Source: Alphaproteobacteria bacterium (GTDB taxonomy: Bacteria > Pseudomonadota > Alphaproteobacteria > Sphingomonadales > JAKSBY01). From it: a stretch of 64,000 nt of DNA. The notes under the pieces were generated by a model. It searched no databases and was not told the DNA's origin. It saw only the letters and a list, made by a program, of their open reading frames with translations. Positions within the stretch are counted from its first letter, which is position 1. Every line of letters begins with the position of its first letter. Where the stretch lies: positions 1-64,000 of the forward strand of contig JAJFIV010000006.1 of the NCBI GenBank assembly GCA_021774625.1, given 5' to 3'. The position numbers and the translations under genes are program-made. Below are positions 26,623 to 35,134 of the stretch, piece after piece.

Positions 26623-26640
26623 TGTCGGAAAAATTTACAC
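26623..26640 (+). promoter_or_regulatory. putative activator site upstream of PEP-CTERM gene 1
   Basis: TGTCGGAAAAATTTACAC starts 78 bp before the -24 element at 26701. An almost identical sequence occurs at the same distance upstream of the second PEP-CTERM gene (27704-27721). The conservation of sequence and spacing in otherwise different upstream regions argues for an enhancer bound by a sigma-54 activator, plausibly PrsR. Confidence 0.6.
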
Positions 26641-26700
26641 TTTTTTAACCGGTGAACTGCGCGATTATCGCAAGCCATTGACGATGCTAAGCAATGTTTT

Positions 26701-26718
26701 TTGGCATGAATTTTGCTA
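26701..26718 (+). promoter_or_regulatory. sigma-54 (-24/-12) promoter of PEP-CTERM gene 1
   Basis: TTGGCATGAATTTTGCTA matches the RpoN consensus TGGCAC-N5-TTGCW with GG and GC exactly 10 bp apart. The start codon lies about 65 bp downstream of -12. Confidence 0.8.
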
Positions 26719-26782
26719 CGCTATCAGTGTTGCTGTATCATCGTCTGCATTCAAGGCGGACAGAATTTTGGAAGTAACGGAA

Positions 26783-27559
26783 ATGAAGAAAATATTGAAA
26801 GGTTCCGGCTTGGCCATTGCGCTGATGCTTGGCTTTGCCGCCAGTCCGGTCAATGCCATGCCTATACCGGCCTGGGATTTTTCTATTGATAGCGGTTGGG
26901 CCAATGCGCTGGATCAGGCAGGCCGCGCGGAAGGCGCTGCCGGCGCAACCTTGTTGACCAGTTCCGGTGGCGGACTGAACAAAATCAGCTGGGGTACCAA
27001 TCTTGGTAATGGCCAGAGCAGTCTGGCAGTCAACGATAATGTCAGTGGGACTCTCATCACCAACGGCGGCAGCGTGGCGGGTGCGTCGGTCACCCATAAT
27101 AACGTCGTTATCGGCATCACCAATAATGTTGCCCTGGATACGGTGGATTTGGTTGTGGATATTAATCTGGCGCCTGCAGGTAATGCTCTGGCCCCCTTTG
27201 GCATGGTGACGTTCAATATCGACTTTTTTGAATCCCCCAATTCTGGTACCTGCCCTTCCGGGTCAACCAGCGTCTGTGATGATGTGTTTCTGTTGTTAAA
27301 TCCGGCAGATTTGTCGCAATCTTTTGCCCCGGGTGATGGGTTTATTTACACACTCACTCTGGCGCTCGACACGTCCGGCCTAAGCTTCTTTGAAGTTTTA
27401 GGTAACGGTACGCTCCGCTTTCTGACGGAAGAGGGTAATTCCAATACTCTATTTACAAATCTGAGTATCACGGCAATGGAAATCCCGGCGCCGGCCATGC
27501 TTGCCCTGTTCGGGCTGGGATTGATTGGTGTTGGCGCACTGCAGCGTAGAAAAGTTTAA
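26783..27559 (+). CDS. THxN family PEP-CTERM sorting-domain protein 1
   Basis: Secreted, surface-destined protein of 258 aa. A signal peptide (residues 1-26, ending VNA) precedes a beta-rich domain that begins MPIPAWDFSIDSGWANALDQ and contains VTHNNVVIGI, the THxN motif. The C-terminus is a PEP-CTERM tripartite signal: IPAPAML, a hydrophobic helix (LALFGLGLIGVGAL) and the basic end QRRKV. Proteins of this type are processed by exosortase (XrtA) and go to the extracellular matrix; no exosortase gene lies in the window. ATG 26783 has only a modest ribosome site (GGAAG). Confidence 0.85.
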   Translation: MKKILKGSGLAIALMLGFAASPVNAMPIPAWDFSIDSGWANALDQAGRAEGAAGATLLTSSGGGLNKISWGTNLGNGQSSLAVNDNVSGTLITNGGSVAGASVTHNNVVIGITNNVALDTVDLVVDINLAPAGNALAPFGMVTFNIDFFESPNSGTCPSGSTSVCDDVFLLLNPADLSQSFAPGDGFIYTLTLALDTSGLSFFEVLGNGTLRFLTEEGNSNTLFTNLSITAMEIPAPAMLALFGLGLIGVGALQRRKV

Positions 27560-27579
27560 TAACAAATAAAAAACATGCG

Positions 27580-27608
27580 AACGGCGGCTTTAGGGCCGCC
27601 GTTTTTTT
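27580..27608 (+). terminator. rho-independent terminator of PEP-CTERM gene 1
   Basis: AACGGCGGC and GCCGCCGTT pair across a short loop and are followed by seven T. It lies about 20 bp after the stop codon. Confidence 0.9.
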
Positions 27609-27698
27609 AGCAGCAAACGTCGCTAATATTTATGCGCGCAATTGCCAACAATCCTTTACTTACCCCAACCTTTGTAAGGATTACTGTTCGTTTGCGTA

Positions 27699-27725
27699 AA
27701 AAGTGTCGGAAAACTTTACACTTTT
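27699..27725 (+). promoter_or_regulatory. palindromic activator site upstream of PEP-CTERM gene 2
   Basis: AAAAGTGT, 11 bp, ACACTTTT form a perfect inverted repeat around the shared core TGTCGGAAAACTTTACAC (27704-27721). The core starts 77 bp before the -24 element at 27781, matching the arrangement of gene 1. Likely enhancer of a sigma-54 activator. Confidence 0.65.
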
Positions 27726-27780
27726 GTGAAGTCATTACACAGAATTTTATTAACATACTGGAATATAACGAAGAAAATAT

Positions 27781-27798
27781 TTGGCACGAATATTGCTA
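27781..27798 (+). promoter_or_regulatory. sigma-54 (-24/-12) promoter of PEP-CTERM gene 2
   Basis: TTGGCACGAATATTGCTA is an essentially perfect RpoN site, with GG and GC separated by 10 bp. It starts 85 bp before ATG 27866. Confidence 0.88.
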
Positions 27799-27865
27799 CT
27801 TCTTGTAGAGAGTATTATAATTGCAACCCACCGGGTTTATCCGGTTGTAAATTTAAGAGGTCATA

Positions 27866-28645
27866 ATGAGACTAAAACAAAATATAGCCGGTGCAGCTGT
27901 CGTTCTGGGTTTGGCCTTCGCGGCGGGTTCGGCAAATGCAATGCCGATCCCTCTCTGGAATTACTCCATTGACAGCGGCTGGGCCAATGCGATGGATCAG
28001 GCAGGTCGTTCCGAAGGCGATGCCGGTTCCACTCTCCATGGCAGTTCCGCCGGCGGTCTGAATTCAGTTTCCTGGGGCACGAATGTCGGTAACGGTCAGA
28101 GCAGTCTTGATATTGACGCGAATGTCTCCGGTATTCTGACGACAAATGGCGCTACCGAACCCGGTGCCGCCCTCACCCATAACAATGTCATCATCGGCAT
28201 CGGCAATGGTGTTGCGCTCGATAAGATTGATCTGGTCGTTAATATTTCGTTGGCCCCGGCCCCTGGCGTCCCCACGCTTATCGACACGGTGACTTTCAAC
28301 ATTGACTTCTTTGAAACACCAAATAGTGCGCCGTGTGATGCGAATTCCGTCAGCATATGTGATGATCAGTTTCTGCTTCTGAACCCGGAAGATTTAACGG
28401 CCCAGTCTTTCATTATCGGGAATTTTAAATATACGCTCTCTCTGGAACTGGATATGAGCGGCCTGACCTTTTTCGAAACGCTTCCTAACGGGACCATCCG
28501 TTTCCTGACTGCGGAAGGAAGCAACAATAGTTTGCTGACCAACCTGCGGATCACGGCGATGGAAATTCCCGAGCCCGCGCCTCTGGCTCTGCTGGGTCTT
28601 AGTCTGATCGGTCTGGGGGCTGTTCGCCGGCGGCGTAAAGTCTGA
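27866..28645 (+). CDS. THxN family PEP-CTERM sorting-domain protein 2
   Basis: Paralogue of the preceding gene, 259 aa, with the same order of parts: signal peptide ending SANA, start of the mature domain MPIPLWNYSIDSGWANAMDQ, THxN motif in LTHNNVIIGIGN, a DQFLLLNPEDL segment, and a C-terminal PEP-CTERM signal (IPEPAPLALLGLSLIGLGA then RRRRKV). It has the canonical PEP, while gene 1 has PAP. Two cysteines (PCDAN, ICDDQ) match the pair in gene 1 and could form a disulfide. The genes surely arose by tandem duplication and have separate promoters and terminators. Confidence 0.88.
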   Translation: MRLKQNIAGAAVVLGLAFAAGSANAMPIPLWNYSIDSGWANAMDQAGRSEGDAGSTLHGSSAGGLNSVSWGTNVGNGQSSLDIDANVSGILTTNGATEPGAALTHNNVIIGIGNGVALDKIDLVVNISLAPAPGVPTLIDTVTFNIDFFETPNSAPCDANSVSICDDQFLLLNPEDLTAQSFIIGNFKYTLSLELDMSGLTFFETLPNGTIRFLTAEGSNNSLLTNLRITAMEIPEPAPLALLGLSLIGLGAVRRRRKV

Positions 28646-28667
28646 CCCAAAAAATATGACAAGATAT

Positions 28668-28700
28668 AAAAATGGCGGCTCCAGGGCCGCCATTTTTTTT
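28668..28700 (+). terminator. rho-independent terminator of PEP-CTERM gene 2
   Basis: AAAAATGGCGGC and GGCCGCCATTTTT pair across TCCAG-type loop bases and end in a run of eight T. Confidence 0.9.
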
Positions 28701-28758
28701 CAGTAAGGTCTTTATAACGTTCAGACCTTGTTAACCCGCCGTTTCGGGAAAGGCGACT

Positions 28759-29823
28759 ATGGCCATGAATAGTTTGAATGGCCATCAAATCTCTTCAATT
28801 AAGAACGAAAAGACTTTAGCATCCCAACCCATGTGGCAGCGTTATTATCCTCATATGGTTGTGATCGGCGGCGCGGCTTTTATTGCGGCAATGATTATCA
28901 TTTTTGTGCCGGGCCGGTTTGAGCAGGCGGAGGCTCTGTTTGAGCGCGGGGAATATGTTTCCGCCTTTCAGGATTATCTGGAACTGGCGGAAAAGGGCGA
29001 TCCGCGCGCCCAATATGCCCTGGCGATGATTTACGACCGCGGGCTGGGCCCCAATATTTATGATCCCGATCTCGCTTTTTTATGGTTTGAGAGAGCGGCC
29101 GTGGCCGGTTTTGCGCCCGCTCAATACAAAATGGGAGAATATTATTATGATGGGGTTATGGTGGCGGAAGACCTCGCGAAAACCGGATATTGGTGGGGCC
29201 TTGCAGCGGATCAGGACTATCATCAGGCCTGGTCGCGGCTGATCAACCTTTACCCCATGCGTAGCGATGTTTCTTATCTGGGCAAGCGCATCTGGGATGA
29301 GGATCTGGTGGCGATCCGTCTCAGGGAAGCGGGAGAGAATGGCCATGGCTATGCCCTGGTGCTGCTCGGCAACTTTTATCTCAACGGGTTTGGCGTCAGG
29401 CAGGATATTGCCGAGGCGGTTTCCCTGATTCAAAAGGCGGCGGATCAGCAAAATTCCAATGGTTTGTTCGCCCTTGGCTATTTTTATCAGAATGAAATTG
29501 GCGTTGCCGCCGATCCAAAGCGGGCGGAAGCGCTTTATCTGGCTGCCGCCGAGCGGGGCAATCCCGCCGCGCAATTTGCCCTGGCGTCGCTATATGATGC
29601 GGAGAACGGTAGCCTGCGCGATGCGGAACAGGCTTTGTTCTGGACCTATATTGCAACCCGCCATCCGTTCGTTGGCAGAGAAAGCGGCGCTGCGCTGACT
29701 GCGAAACGGACACGGGCCGCGCGGGCGGCCATGGTGGCGGATATCCGCGCCAGCGCTTACGCCTGGCAGCCTGCTTTCCCGCCGCCAACCGCCGGCGCCA
29801 CAGAATTTTACGGAGAAGGATAA
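28759..29823 (+). CDS. membrane-anchored Sel1-repeat protein
   Basis: Protein of 354 aa with one transmembrane helix near residues 33-52 (MVVIGGAAFIAAMIIIF) and, after it, a solenoid of about six Sel1-like repeats. Clear units include DPRAQYALAMIYDRGLG, FAPAQYKMGEYYYDG, GYALVLLGNFYLNGFGV, SNGLFALGYFYQNEIGV and NPAAQFALASLYDAENG. Such repeats act as protein-binding scaffolds in signalling or envelope assembly. A GST gene follows after 1 bp, so the two are cotranscribed. The partner is unknown. Confidence 0.85.
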   Translation: MAMNSLNGHQISSIKNEKTLASQPMWQRYYPHMVVIGGAAFIAAMIIIFVPGRFEQAEALFERGEYVSAFQDYLELAEKGDPRAQYALAMIYDRGLGPNIYDPDLAFLWFERAAVAGFAPAQYKMGEYYYDGVMVAEDLAKTGYWWGLAADQDYHQAWSRLINLYPMRSDVSYLGKRIWDEDLVAIRLREAGENGHGYALVLLGNFYLNGFGVRQDIAEAVSLIQKAADQQNSNGLFALGYFYQNEIGVAADPKRAEALYLAAAERGNPAAQFALASLYDAENGSLRDAEQALFWTYIATRHPFVGRESGAALTAKRTRAARAAMVADIRASAYAWQPAFPPPTAGATEFYGEG

Positions 29824-29824
29824 A

Positions 29825-30514
29825 ATGATTGATCTTTATTTCTGGCCGACACCGAACGGCTATAAAATCACAATTATGCTGGAAGAATGCGGGCTCCCTT
29901 ATACCATCGTCCCGGTGAATATCGGGGCGGGGGATCAGTTTAAGCCGGACTTTCTGAAAATCAGCCCCAATAACCGCATGCCCGCCATTGTCGATCATGA
30001 AGGGGAGGGCGGTCCGCTTTCGGTGTTTGAATCCGGCGCCATTCTGCTTTATCTCGCGGAAAAGACCGGACGGTTTATTGGGCAAAACACCGCAGCGCGC
30101 ATCCGGGCCATGGAATGGCTGTTCTGGCAGATGGGCGGCCTTGGCCCGATGATGGGGCAGTTGAGTCATTTCACTTCCTATGCGCCGCAGATTTCCGACA
30201 GTGATCACAGCTATTCGCTTGAACGTTACCGTAATGAATCCCTCAGATTGTTTGGCGTTATGGACAGGAAGCTTGGTGAGGAAGGTTATCTGGCCGGCGA
30301 ATATTCCATTGCCGATATGGCGTCCCTGCCGTGGGTCAAGGCATATGAGCGGCTGAAGCTTCCCCTGCGGGATTTTCAGAATTTATACCGCTGGTATGAT
30401 GAATTAATGGCCCGTCCGGCGGTAAAAAAGGCCTATGAGGCAGGAAAAGAGCTGCAGAATGACCGCGCGCTTACGGAAGACGCCAAAAAACTTCTCTTTG
30501 GCAAGCCAAATTAG
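29825..30514 (+). CDS. glutathione S-transferase family protein (YfcG/GstB-like)
   Basis: Cytosolic GST-fold protein of 229 aa. The N-terminal thioredoxin-like domain reads LYFWPTPNGYKITIMLEE with TPNGYK, the short motif of Nu-class/YfcG-type enzymes; the glutathione-binding FESGAILLYLAEKTG follows. The C-terminal helical domain includes YSIADMASLPWVKAY. Nu-class enzymes have disulfide-bond reductase activity, the best guess here. Its ATG follows the Sel1 stop by one base. Confidence 0.93.
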   Translation: MIDLYFWPTPNGYKITIMLEECGLPYTIVPVNIGAGDQFKPDFLKISPNNRMPAIVDHEGEGGPLSVFESGAILLYLAEKTGRFIGQNTAARIRAMEWLFWQMGGLGPMMGQLSHFTSYAPQISDSDHSYSLERYRNESLRLFGVMDRKLGEEGYLAGEYSIADMASLPWVKAYERLKLPLRDFQNLYRWYDELMARPAVKKAYEAGKELQNDRALTEDAKKLLFGKPN

Positions 30515-30697
30515 AAAGGAAGCGAAACTGCCTGAATTGCACTGAAAAAGACTGTTTTTTATCTTCCTGCGGCCATAAAGTTTCTATAGCTAATTATGCG
30601 TTAACCAAATTTTTAAACTCTCTCACCAAAACTTCCCCCATGGGGATAGTCAAATAAAGCTTTGTACCGGCTTTATAACAAGGACGTGGAGAGGGAA

Positions 30698-30982
30698 ATG
30701 GGACAACAGGACAAGAAACTGGAGCGGTATCTGGCAAACAGACTTGCCGAAGCCGAACACGGAAAAGCCGAAGCCCTTTATGATCTCGGTTTGCTTTTTT
30801 CAACCGGCCAGGGCGTCGATCTGGACTATGTGACAGCGCATCAATGGTTTAATCTTGCCGCCATGCATGGTATTCGAAGAGCGAAGGTGGACCGGGAAGA
30901 ACTGGCGCAGGATATGAGCGATTGGGAAATTGCCGAAGCGCAGCGCCTGGCCCGTGAATGGCTGACATGCCATAAAATGTAA
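30698..30982 (+). CDS. short Sel1-repeat protein
   Basis: Soluble protein of 94 aa with a basic helical N-terminus and one complete Sel1 unit (KAEALYDLGLLFSTGQGVDL, then TAHQWFNLAAMHGI) plus a closing helix pair. No signal peptide or membrane helix. The start ATG 30698 follows GAGAGGGAA; an upstream in-frame start lacks one. The 180 bp before it are AT-rich and hold no recognisable element. Confidence 0.8.
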   Translation: MGQQDKKLERYLANRLAEAEHGKAEALYDLGLLFSTGQGVDLDYVTAHQWFNLAAMHGIRRAKVDREELAQDMSDWEIAEAQRLAREWLTCHKM

Positions 30983-31018
30983 CCGGCCCGTCGGACAGGA
31001 TGGGCGCAATGGAAGGCA

Positions 31019-32068
31019 ATGATGCCGGCCCGCTATTTTTCAAGTCTGGCTTTTGTGACCACGGCCCTGATTGCCGGCGCCATACCGGAAACAGGCATGC
31101 AGGCGCGCGGGTCGGGCATTGCCGAAGAAAACCCGTCCATGATACTGGTTGATGGCCGGGTTTTCGACACTCTTTCAGACGCCATAAAAGACCTCCGTCC
31201 GTCCTCTGCCTTAATGATTGGGCCGGGTATATATAAAGAGGCCCTGATTCTTAATCAGCCCGGTGTTGTAATCAGCGGCTATGGTGCGGAATTGTATGGC
31301 GTCGCCGCCCGGCAAAAGGGCGCCTTTCTGGTCCAGAAAGATGCTGTTATCCATGGCATGACCATTTCCGGAATCCGTGTGCCTGACAATAATGGCGCCT
31401 GCTTCCGCGTGGAAAAACAGGACACCAGCCTCAGTCTGAAAAATATTGTCTGCCGCCATTCCCAGACCGGCATTCTGTCCGGTCCGGAAACCGGCACGGT
31501 CCTGATCGAAGACAGCCTTTTTGAAAGGCTGGGCGAAGGGGTCTTTGCGCACGGTATTTACATCGACAGCAAAAACCTGGTGATCCGCAACAGCCGGTTT
31601 CTCGCCACTCAGAATGAAGGCCATGAAATCAAGACCCGATCAGCAAGGACGGTGATCGAAGGAAGCATTGTTGCCTCCCTTGATGCGAAGGACAGCCGCC
31701 TGATCGATGCGCCCAACGGCGGCGTGGTCGAAATCCGCGATTCCATCCTTCAGATGGGACCGAATTCCGCCAATGCGGACCTGATCAGTTTCGGCGTTGA
31801 GGACAAAGATCAGAAACGCCACAATGTCCATTCTATGCTGCTGGACAATGTCACTATCATTATCGACCCGCCGGGCCGCTCCTTCCAGCTTGTTCATGTT
31901 CAAAGGGGCTATCCGGAACCGGTTTATCGCAATGTTACCATGGTCGGCGGCCGCGACCCCAGAATTGACGGGATTACCTGGTATCCCAACCGGGAAAAAG
32001 CGGGCTTGCCGCCTTATCCTCTGTTGCCGGACCCGCCGGATAAAGAGCCCGGCACAGGGAGCGAATAA
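31019..32068 (+). CDS. secreted right-handed beta-helix repeat protein
   Basis: Exported protein of 349 aa. A signal-like N-terminus (residues 1-28) precedes a parallel beta-helix (residues ~70-290) with stacked turns such as KNIVCRHSQTGILSG, VLIEDSLFERLGEGV, NLVIRNSRFLATQNEG and VVEIRDSILQMG, as in pectate-lyase-like folds. Conserved polysaccharide lyase residues cannot be assigned, so a binding or lyase role on polysaccharide stays open. The C-terminus is Pro-rich. ATG 31019 or 31022; GGAAGG lies upstream. Confidence 0.78.
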   Translation: MMPARYFSSLAFVTTALIAGAIPETGMQARGSGIAEENPSMILVDGRVFDTLSDAIKDLRPSSALMIGPGIYKEALILNQPGVVISGYGAELYGVAARQKGAFLVQKDAVIHGMTISGIRVPDNNGACFRVEKQDTSLSLKNIVCRHSQTGILSGPETGTVLIEDSLFERLGEGVFAHGIYIDSKNLVIRNSRFLATQNEGHEIKTRSARTVIEGSIVASLDAKDSRLIDAPNGGVVEIRDSILQMGPNSANADLISFGVEDKDQKRHNVHSMLLDNVTIIIDPPGRSFQLVHVQRGYPEPVYRNVTMVGGRDPRIDGITWYPNREKAGLPPYPLLPDPPDKEPGTGSE

Positions 32069-32080
32069 CCCGGACGATTA

Positions 32081-32857
32081 TCAGACGGGTAAGAATATTC
32101 TGACCCGGAGCGGCAGGCGTTCTCCGCAATCTCCGGCAAGAGGAGCAAGAAGTCTGCCGGATGCGAACCAGTTCTGAGCGCCCCCGCCCAGAAATACGAA
32201 GTCCTGTATCGCCTGACCTGTGCAGATTTCTGCAATATTCTCCGGTCTGAGCCAGTCCAGAATATGATCTCTCGTCAGGCGCCGGAACCCCCGGTCGCCC
32301 CGTCCTGTTTCCCGGTTCCATTCGAATTGGAAATCCCCCGCCGCGATGACTGGAAGAGGCTGGGTTTCGGCCCATTTTTTGAATTTGCTGGCCTGACGGT
32401 GGCGTTTTTCTCGGTTGCCGGCATAGAAGGAGTTGACGGCGAGAAGAAATTCCCTGCCGACGGCTCTTTCCCGCAGACGAAGAACAAAGGGGCTTCTTTC
32501 CCCCGATCCGGTGCGGTACAGACGGGGCGAAGTGACGCCGGTCACTGCGAATTTATCCGCCCGGTATAAAACCACAAAGCCCGCGGTGCCGGTCATTCTG
32601 TTTTCTGCTTTGAATGGTGCCGCCTGCGCAGTTTCCGCCGCCGCGCGGTATTTGTCTGTCATCAGCAGGCTGCTGTTTCCGGTGAGAACCCAGAAATTCG
32701 TATCTTTCTCTGTGCCGATTTTCCTGATCAAGGCCTCGGAGGCGGCAGGATCGGTCACATGATACGCGATCAGTTCGAAATGATTATCCTGCGCCAGGGC
32801 GGGATAGGCGCCCGTTCCGGTGATCCAGGTCAACAGCAATATGGCCGCACGCATCAT
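32081..32857 (-). CDS. exported endonuclease/exonuclease/phosphatase-like protein, active site degenerate
   Basis: Protein of 258 aa with a signal peptide (residues 1-22, ALA-QD). The fold pattern of the EEP superfamily is recognisable: FVVLYRADKFAVTGV, the strand FLLAVNSFYAG and PVIAAGDFQFEWN. Expected catalytic residues are altered: GDFN is GDFQ, the NxH of the VNTHL strand is NSF, the Glu of the QE motif is missing (WVLTGNSS), and no SDH occurs near the C-terminus. It may be a binding protein derived from a nuclease. Convergent with the beta-helix gene. Confidence 0.65.
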   Translation of the reverse strand: MMRAAILLLTWITGTGAYPALAQDNHFELIAYHVTDPAASEALIRKIGTEKDTNFWVLTGNSSLLMTDKYRAAAETAQAAPFKAENRMTGTAGFVVLYRADKFAVTGVTSPRLYRTGSGERSPFVLRLRERAVGREFLLAVNSFYAGNREKRHRQASKFKKWAETQPLPVIAAGDFQFEWNRETGRGDRGFRRLTRDHILDWLRPENIAEICTGQAIQDFVFLGGGAQNWFASGRLLAPLAGDCGERLPLRVRIFLPV

Positions 32858-32953
32858 TCAGGACATTTCCGCATGAATTTCACTCAGGCAATTCTATGTG
32901 ATCTACGGCGAAATCCCAAATGTTTTGCGGTTTATGGTTAACGGCGGCATCCG

Positions 32954-35035
32954 TTACATATGTTCATTCATGATACGGATCACCCGCTGCGTGGTCAGAA
33001 ATTCCGGAAAAACCACGGCTGCTTTGTCCGGATCGCCCGGAAAAAACACATCCAGTGGCTGACCGCTTCGGCCGAAAGTTTCCATATAGGCCGTAATTTC
33101 CGGATTTTCCTTAGTATTGTCGACCTGCAGGAAGACCATATTATTTTCTTCTAGATAGTCCTGAAATTCCTGTGTTTCAAACACCGTATTTTCATGCATC
33201 AGGCAGAAAATGCACCACGCCGCCCAGAAATGGACAAAGACCGGCCGTCCTTCCGCCCGGTAGGCGGCAAGTTTTTCGTGCGTAAAAGGAATTTTTTCCA
33301 GCCCGCCATTCTGCATCATCCGGGTTTCAGCCATTTGATTGTGCGCCGGCCCGAAGACACGGTCCGAAAGGGCGATTGGCGAAAGAGCCGCCAGGATCAG
33401 AACAGCCGCAATGCCGCGTTTCATCATTCCCGCTTGTGATCTCCGCAACAGCCACACTGCGAGGGCTATCAGCACAAAGGCCGACAGGACGATCAGCACG
33501 CCGAACGAGCCGGCGCCGATACTGAGAACCCAAACCAGCCACACCGCCGTTGCCATCATGGGAAAGGCGAGAAATTCCTTGAACGTCACCATCCAGGGAC
33601 CGGGCTTGGGGAAAAATTTATGCAGACCCGGCATCAGGCTGATCAACAGGTAAGGAGCCGCAAGACCAAGCCCAAGAGCAATGAAGATGGAAAAACCGAG
33701 CGCCGGGGTTTGCGCGATGGCAAAGGCAATGGCCGGGGCCATGAATGGCGCTGTACAGGGGGTCGCCAGTATGGTCGCGAGAATTCCGGTGAAAAAGGCG
33801 CCGGATTTACCGCTTTTTTCCGTCAAAGACTGGCCGAGCCCCATAATCCGTCCGCCAATTTCAAAAAATCCAAGAAAATTGAGGGCAACGGCGAACATGA
33901 GAATTGCGGCGGCATAGACGAAGGGAGGCTGCTGTAACTGAAACCCCCAGCCTACCGTGCTGCCGGCCAGTCTGAGCCCCAGCATCAGTCCGCCAAGAAT
34001 GGCAAAACTGAGCAGGATGCCGCCGGTGTAAGCAAGGCCATCCCCCCGCAATTCCGCCCGGCTTTCGCTGCCGGCCTTTACCAGAGAAAAGACTTTGATC
34101 GCCAGAACCGGCAGCACACAGGGCATGATATTAAGAATAAGCCCGCCGATAAAGGCAAACAGCAGGGCGGTCACAGCCGTCAAATCTCGGGCATCCGTGC
34201 CCGCGGCGACCGGCGCCTGTAAATCCGCGGCGATTTTCACATAGTCATTGCGCCCGTTCACCGTATAAGCCTCTACCCGGTCCGGCGCGGATTTTTCAAG
34301 AACCATAATGGCTTTGATCTGCTCCGTCTCCTGATAGTCCTTGGAAAGAGGGGCCTCCGTATAAAATCCGGTTACAAAGGGCGTCATCTTAAAGGCGCCG
34401 CCCTCGGCGGCGATATCGGGTGTTACAAAAAGAAGGGCACCGGATTTGACATTCTCGTCCTTATTACGGGCGCTGTTATTGCCGATGGAAAGCTGCCCGC
34501 CTCCTGCCCGCATCATCGTGCCGCCGGGCCTGTGGGTCAGCGCATTTTCGCGGGCCTTCGCTAAAAAGGCGCTGCCGTGGGTGGCCTGATCAGGATCGAT
34601 CACCGCTTTTCCTGTAAGGCCTTCAACCCGGCATTCCTGCTCGCAAACTGCCAGGCGGGTCTCTATTTCCACGCTTTGGGAAACAGGAGCATTCTCAAAT
34701 TTTATCTGCTGGAAAATATAGGAATCGGCAGCGAACCCGTATCTCAGCGCACCAACGCCCTTGACGGAAATGATTTTTGGCCAGAGGACTTCACCCAGTT
34801 CCGCCCCGGCCGGCAGCGACCAGCCTATAACAGGGGCCGAAGCCTCCTCATGCCAGTATGTGTAAGCCGTTCCGGAGGCCGGACGATACCCGACCCAGAC
34901 AGATTGGGTACCACCCATCGTCTCCGCAACCGTCACGATTTCGAGTGTGTCGCTATCCTGGCCGTAAGCTGGCGTCAAGGCCCAGAATACTCCAAACAAA
35001 GCAACATATATGGAACTCAGAACTTTCCGAAACAT
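32954..35035 (-). CDS. DsbD-like thiol:disulfide interchange protein
   Basis: Membrane electron carrier of about 693 aa that moves reductant from cytoplasmic thioredoxin to the periplasm. Order: signal peptide, periplasmic N-terminal region (to about residue 270, with a CEQEC pair), the eight-helix DsbD/CcdA domain with its two cysteines in LNIMPCVLPVLAIK and ATPCTAPFMAPA, and a C-terminal thioredoxin domain with HFWAAWCIFCLMHE. The start ATG 35035 is set by GGAGG 8 bp upstream. It could serve cytochrome maturation or the TlpA-like protein elsewhere in the window. Whether to call it dsbD or scsB is not clear. Confidence 0.88.
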   Translation of the reverse strand: MFRKVLSSIYVALFGVFWALTPAYGQDSDTLEIVTVAETMGGTQSVWVGYRPASGTAYTYWHEEASAPVIGWSLPAGAELGEVLWPKIISVKGVGALRYGFAADSYIFQQIKFENAPVSQSVEIETRLAVCEQECRVEGLTGKAVIDPDQATHGSAFLAKARENALTHRPGGTMMRAGGGQLSIGNNSARNKDENVKSGALLFVTPDIAAEGGAFKMTPFVTGFYTEAPLSKDYQETEQIKAIMVLEKSAPDRVEAYTVNGRNDYVKIAADLQAPVAAGTDARDLTAVTALLFAFIGGLILNIMPCVLPVLAIKVFSLVKAGSESRAELRGDGLAYTGGILLSFAILGGLMLGLRLAGSTVGWGFQLQQPPFVYAAAILMFAVALNFLGFFEIGGRIMGLGQSLTEKSGKSGAFFTGILATILATPCTAPFMAPAIAFAIAQTPALGFSIFIALGLGLAAPYLLISLMPGLHKFFPKPGPWMVTFKEFLAFPMMATAVWLVWVLSIGAGSFGVLIVLSAFVLIALAVWLLRRSQAGMMKRGIAAVLILAALSPIALSDRVFGPAHNQMAETRMMQNGGLEKIPFTHEKLAAYRAEGRPVFVHFWAAWCIFCLMHENTVFETQEFQDYLEENNMVFLQVDNTKENPEITAYMETFGRSGQPLDVFFPGDPDKAAVVFPEFLTTQRVIRIMNEHM

Positions 35036-35134
35036 AACCATCGCCTCCACAATTTTCCCGCCTAAGTGATTAACAGCAGGGCAAAGGCTTCACAAGCCAA
35101 GCCCCATCACAACTGCGTTAGGAGTCTGCGCCGG

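Larger units (their letters stand above)
27560..27865. other. intergenic region between the two PEP-CTERM genes
   Basis: The 306 bp contain the terminator of the first gene (27580-27608), then an AT-rich stretch without genes, the palindromic upstream site (27699-27725), the sigma-54 promoter (27781-27798) and an untranslated leader of about 65 bp with AAGAGG before ATG 27866. Confidence 0.75.
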
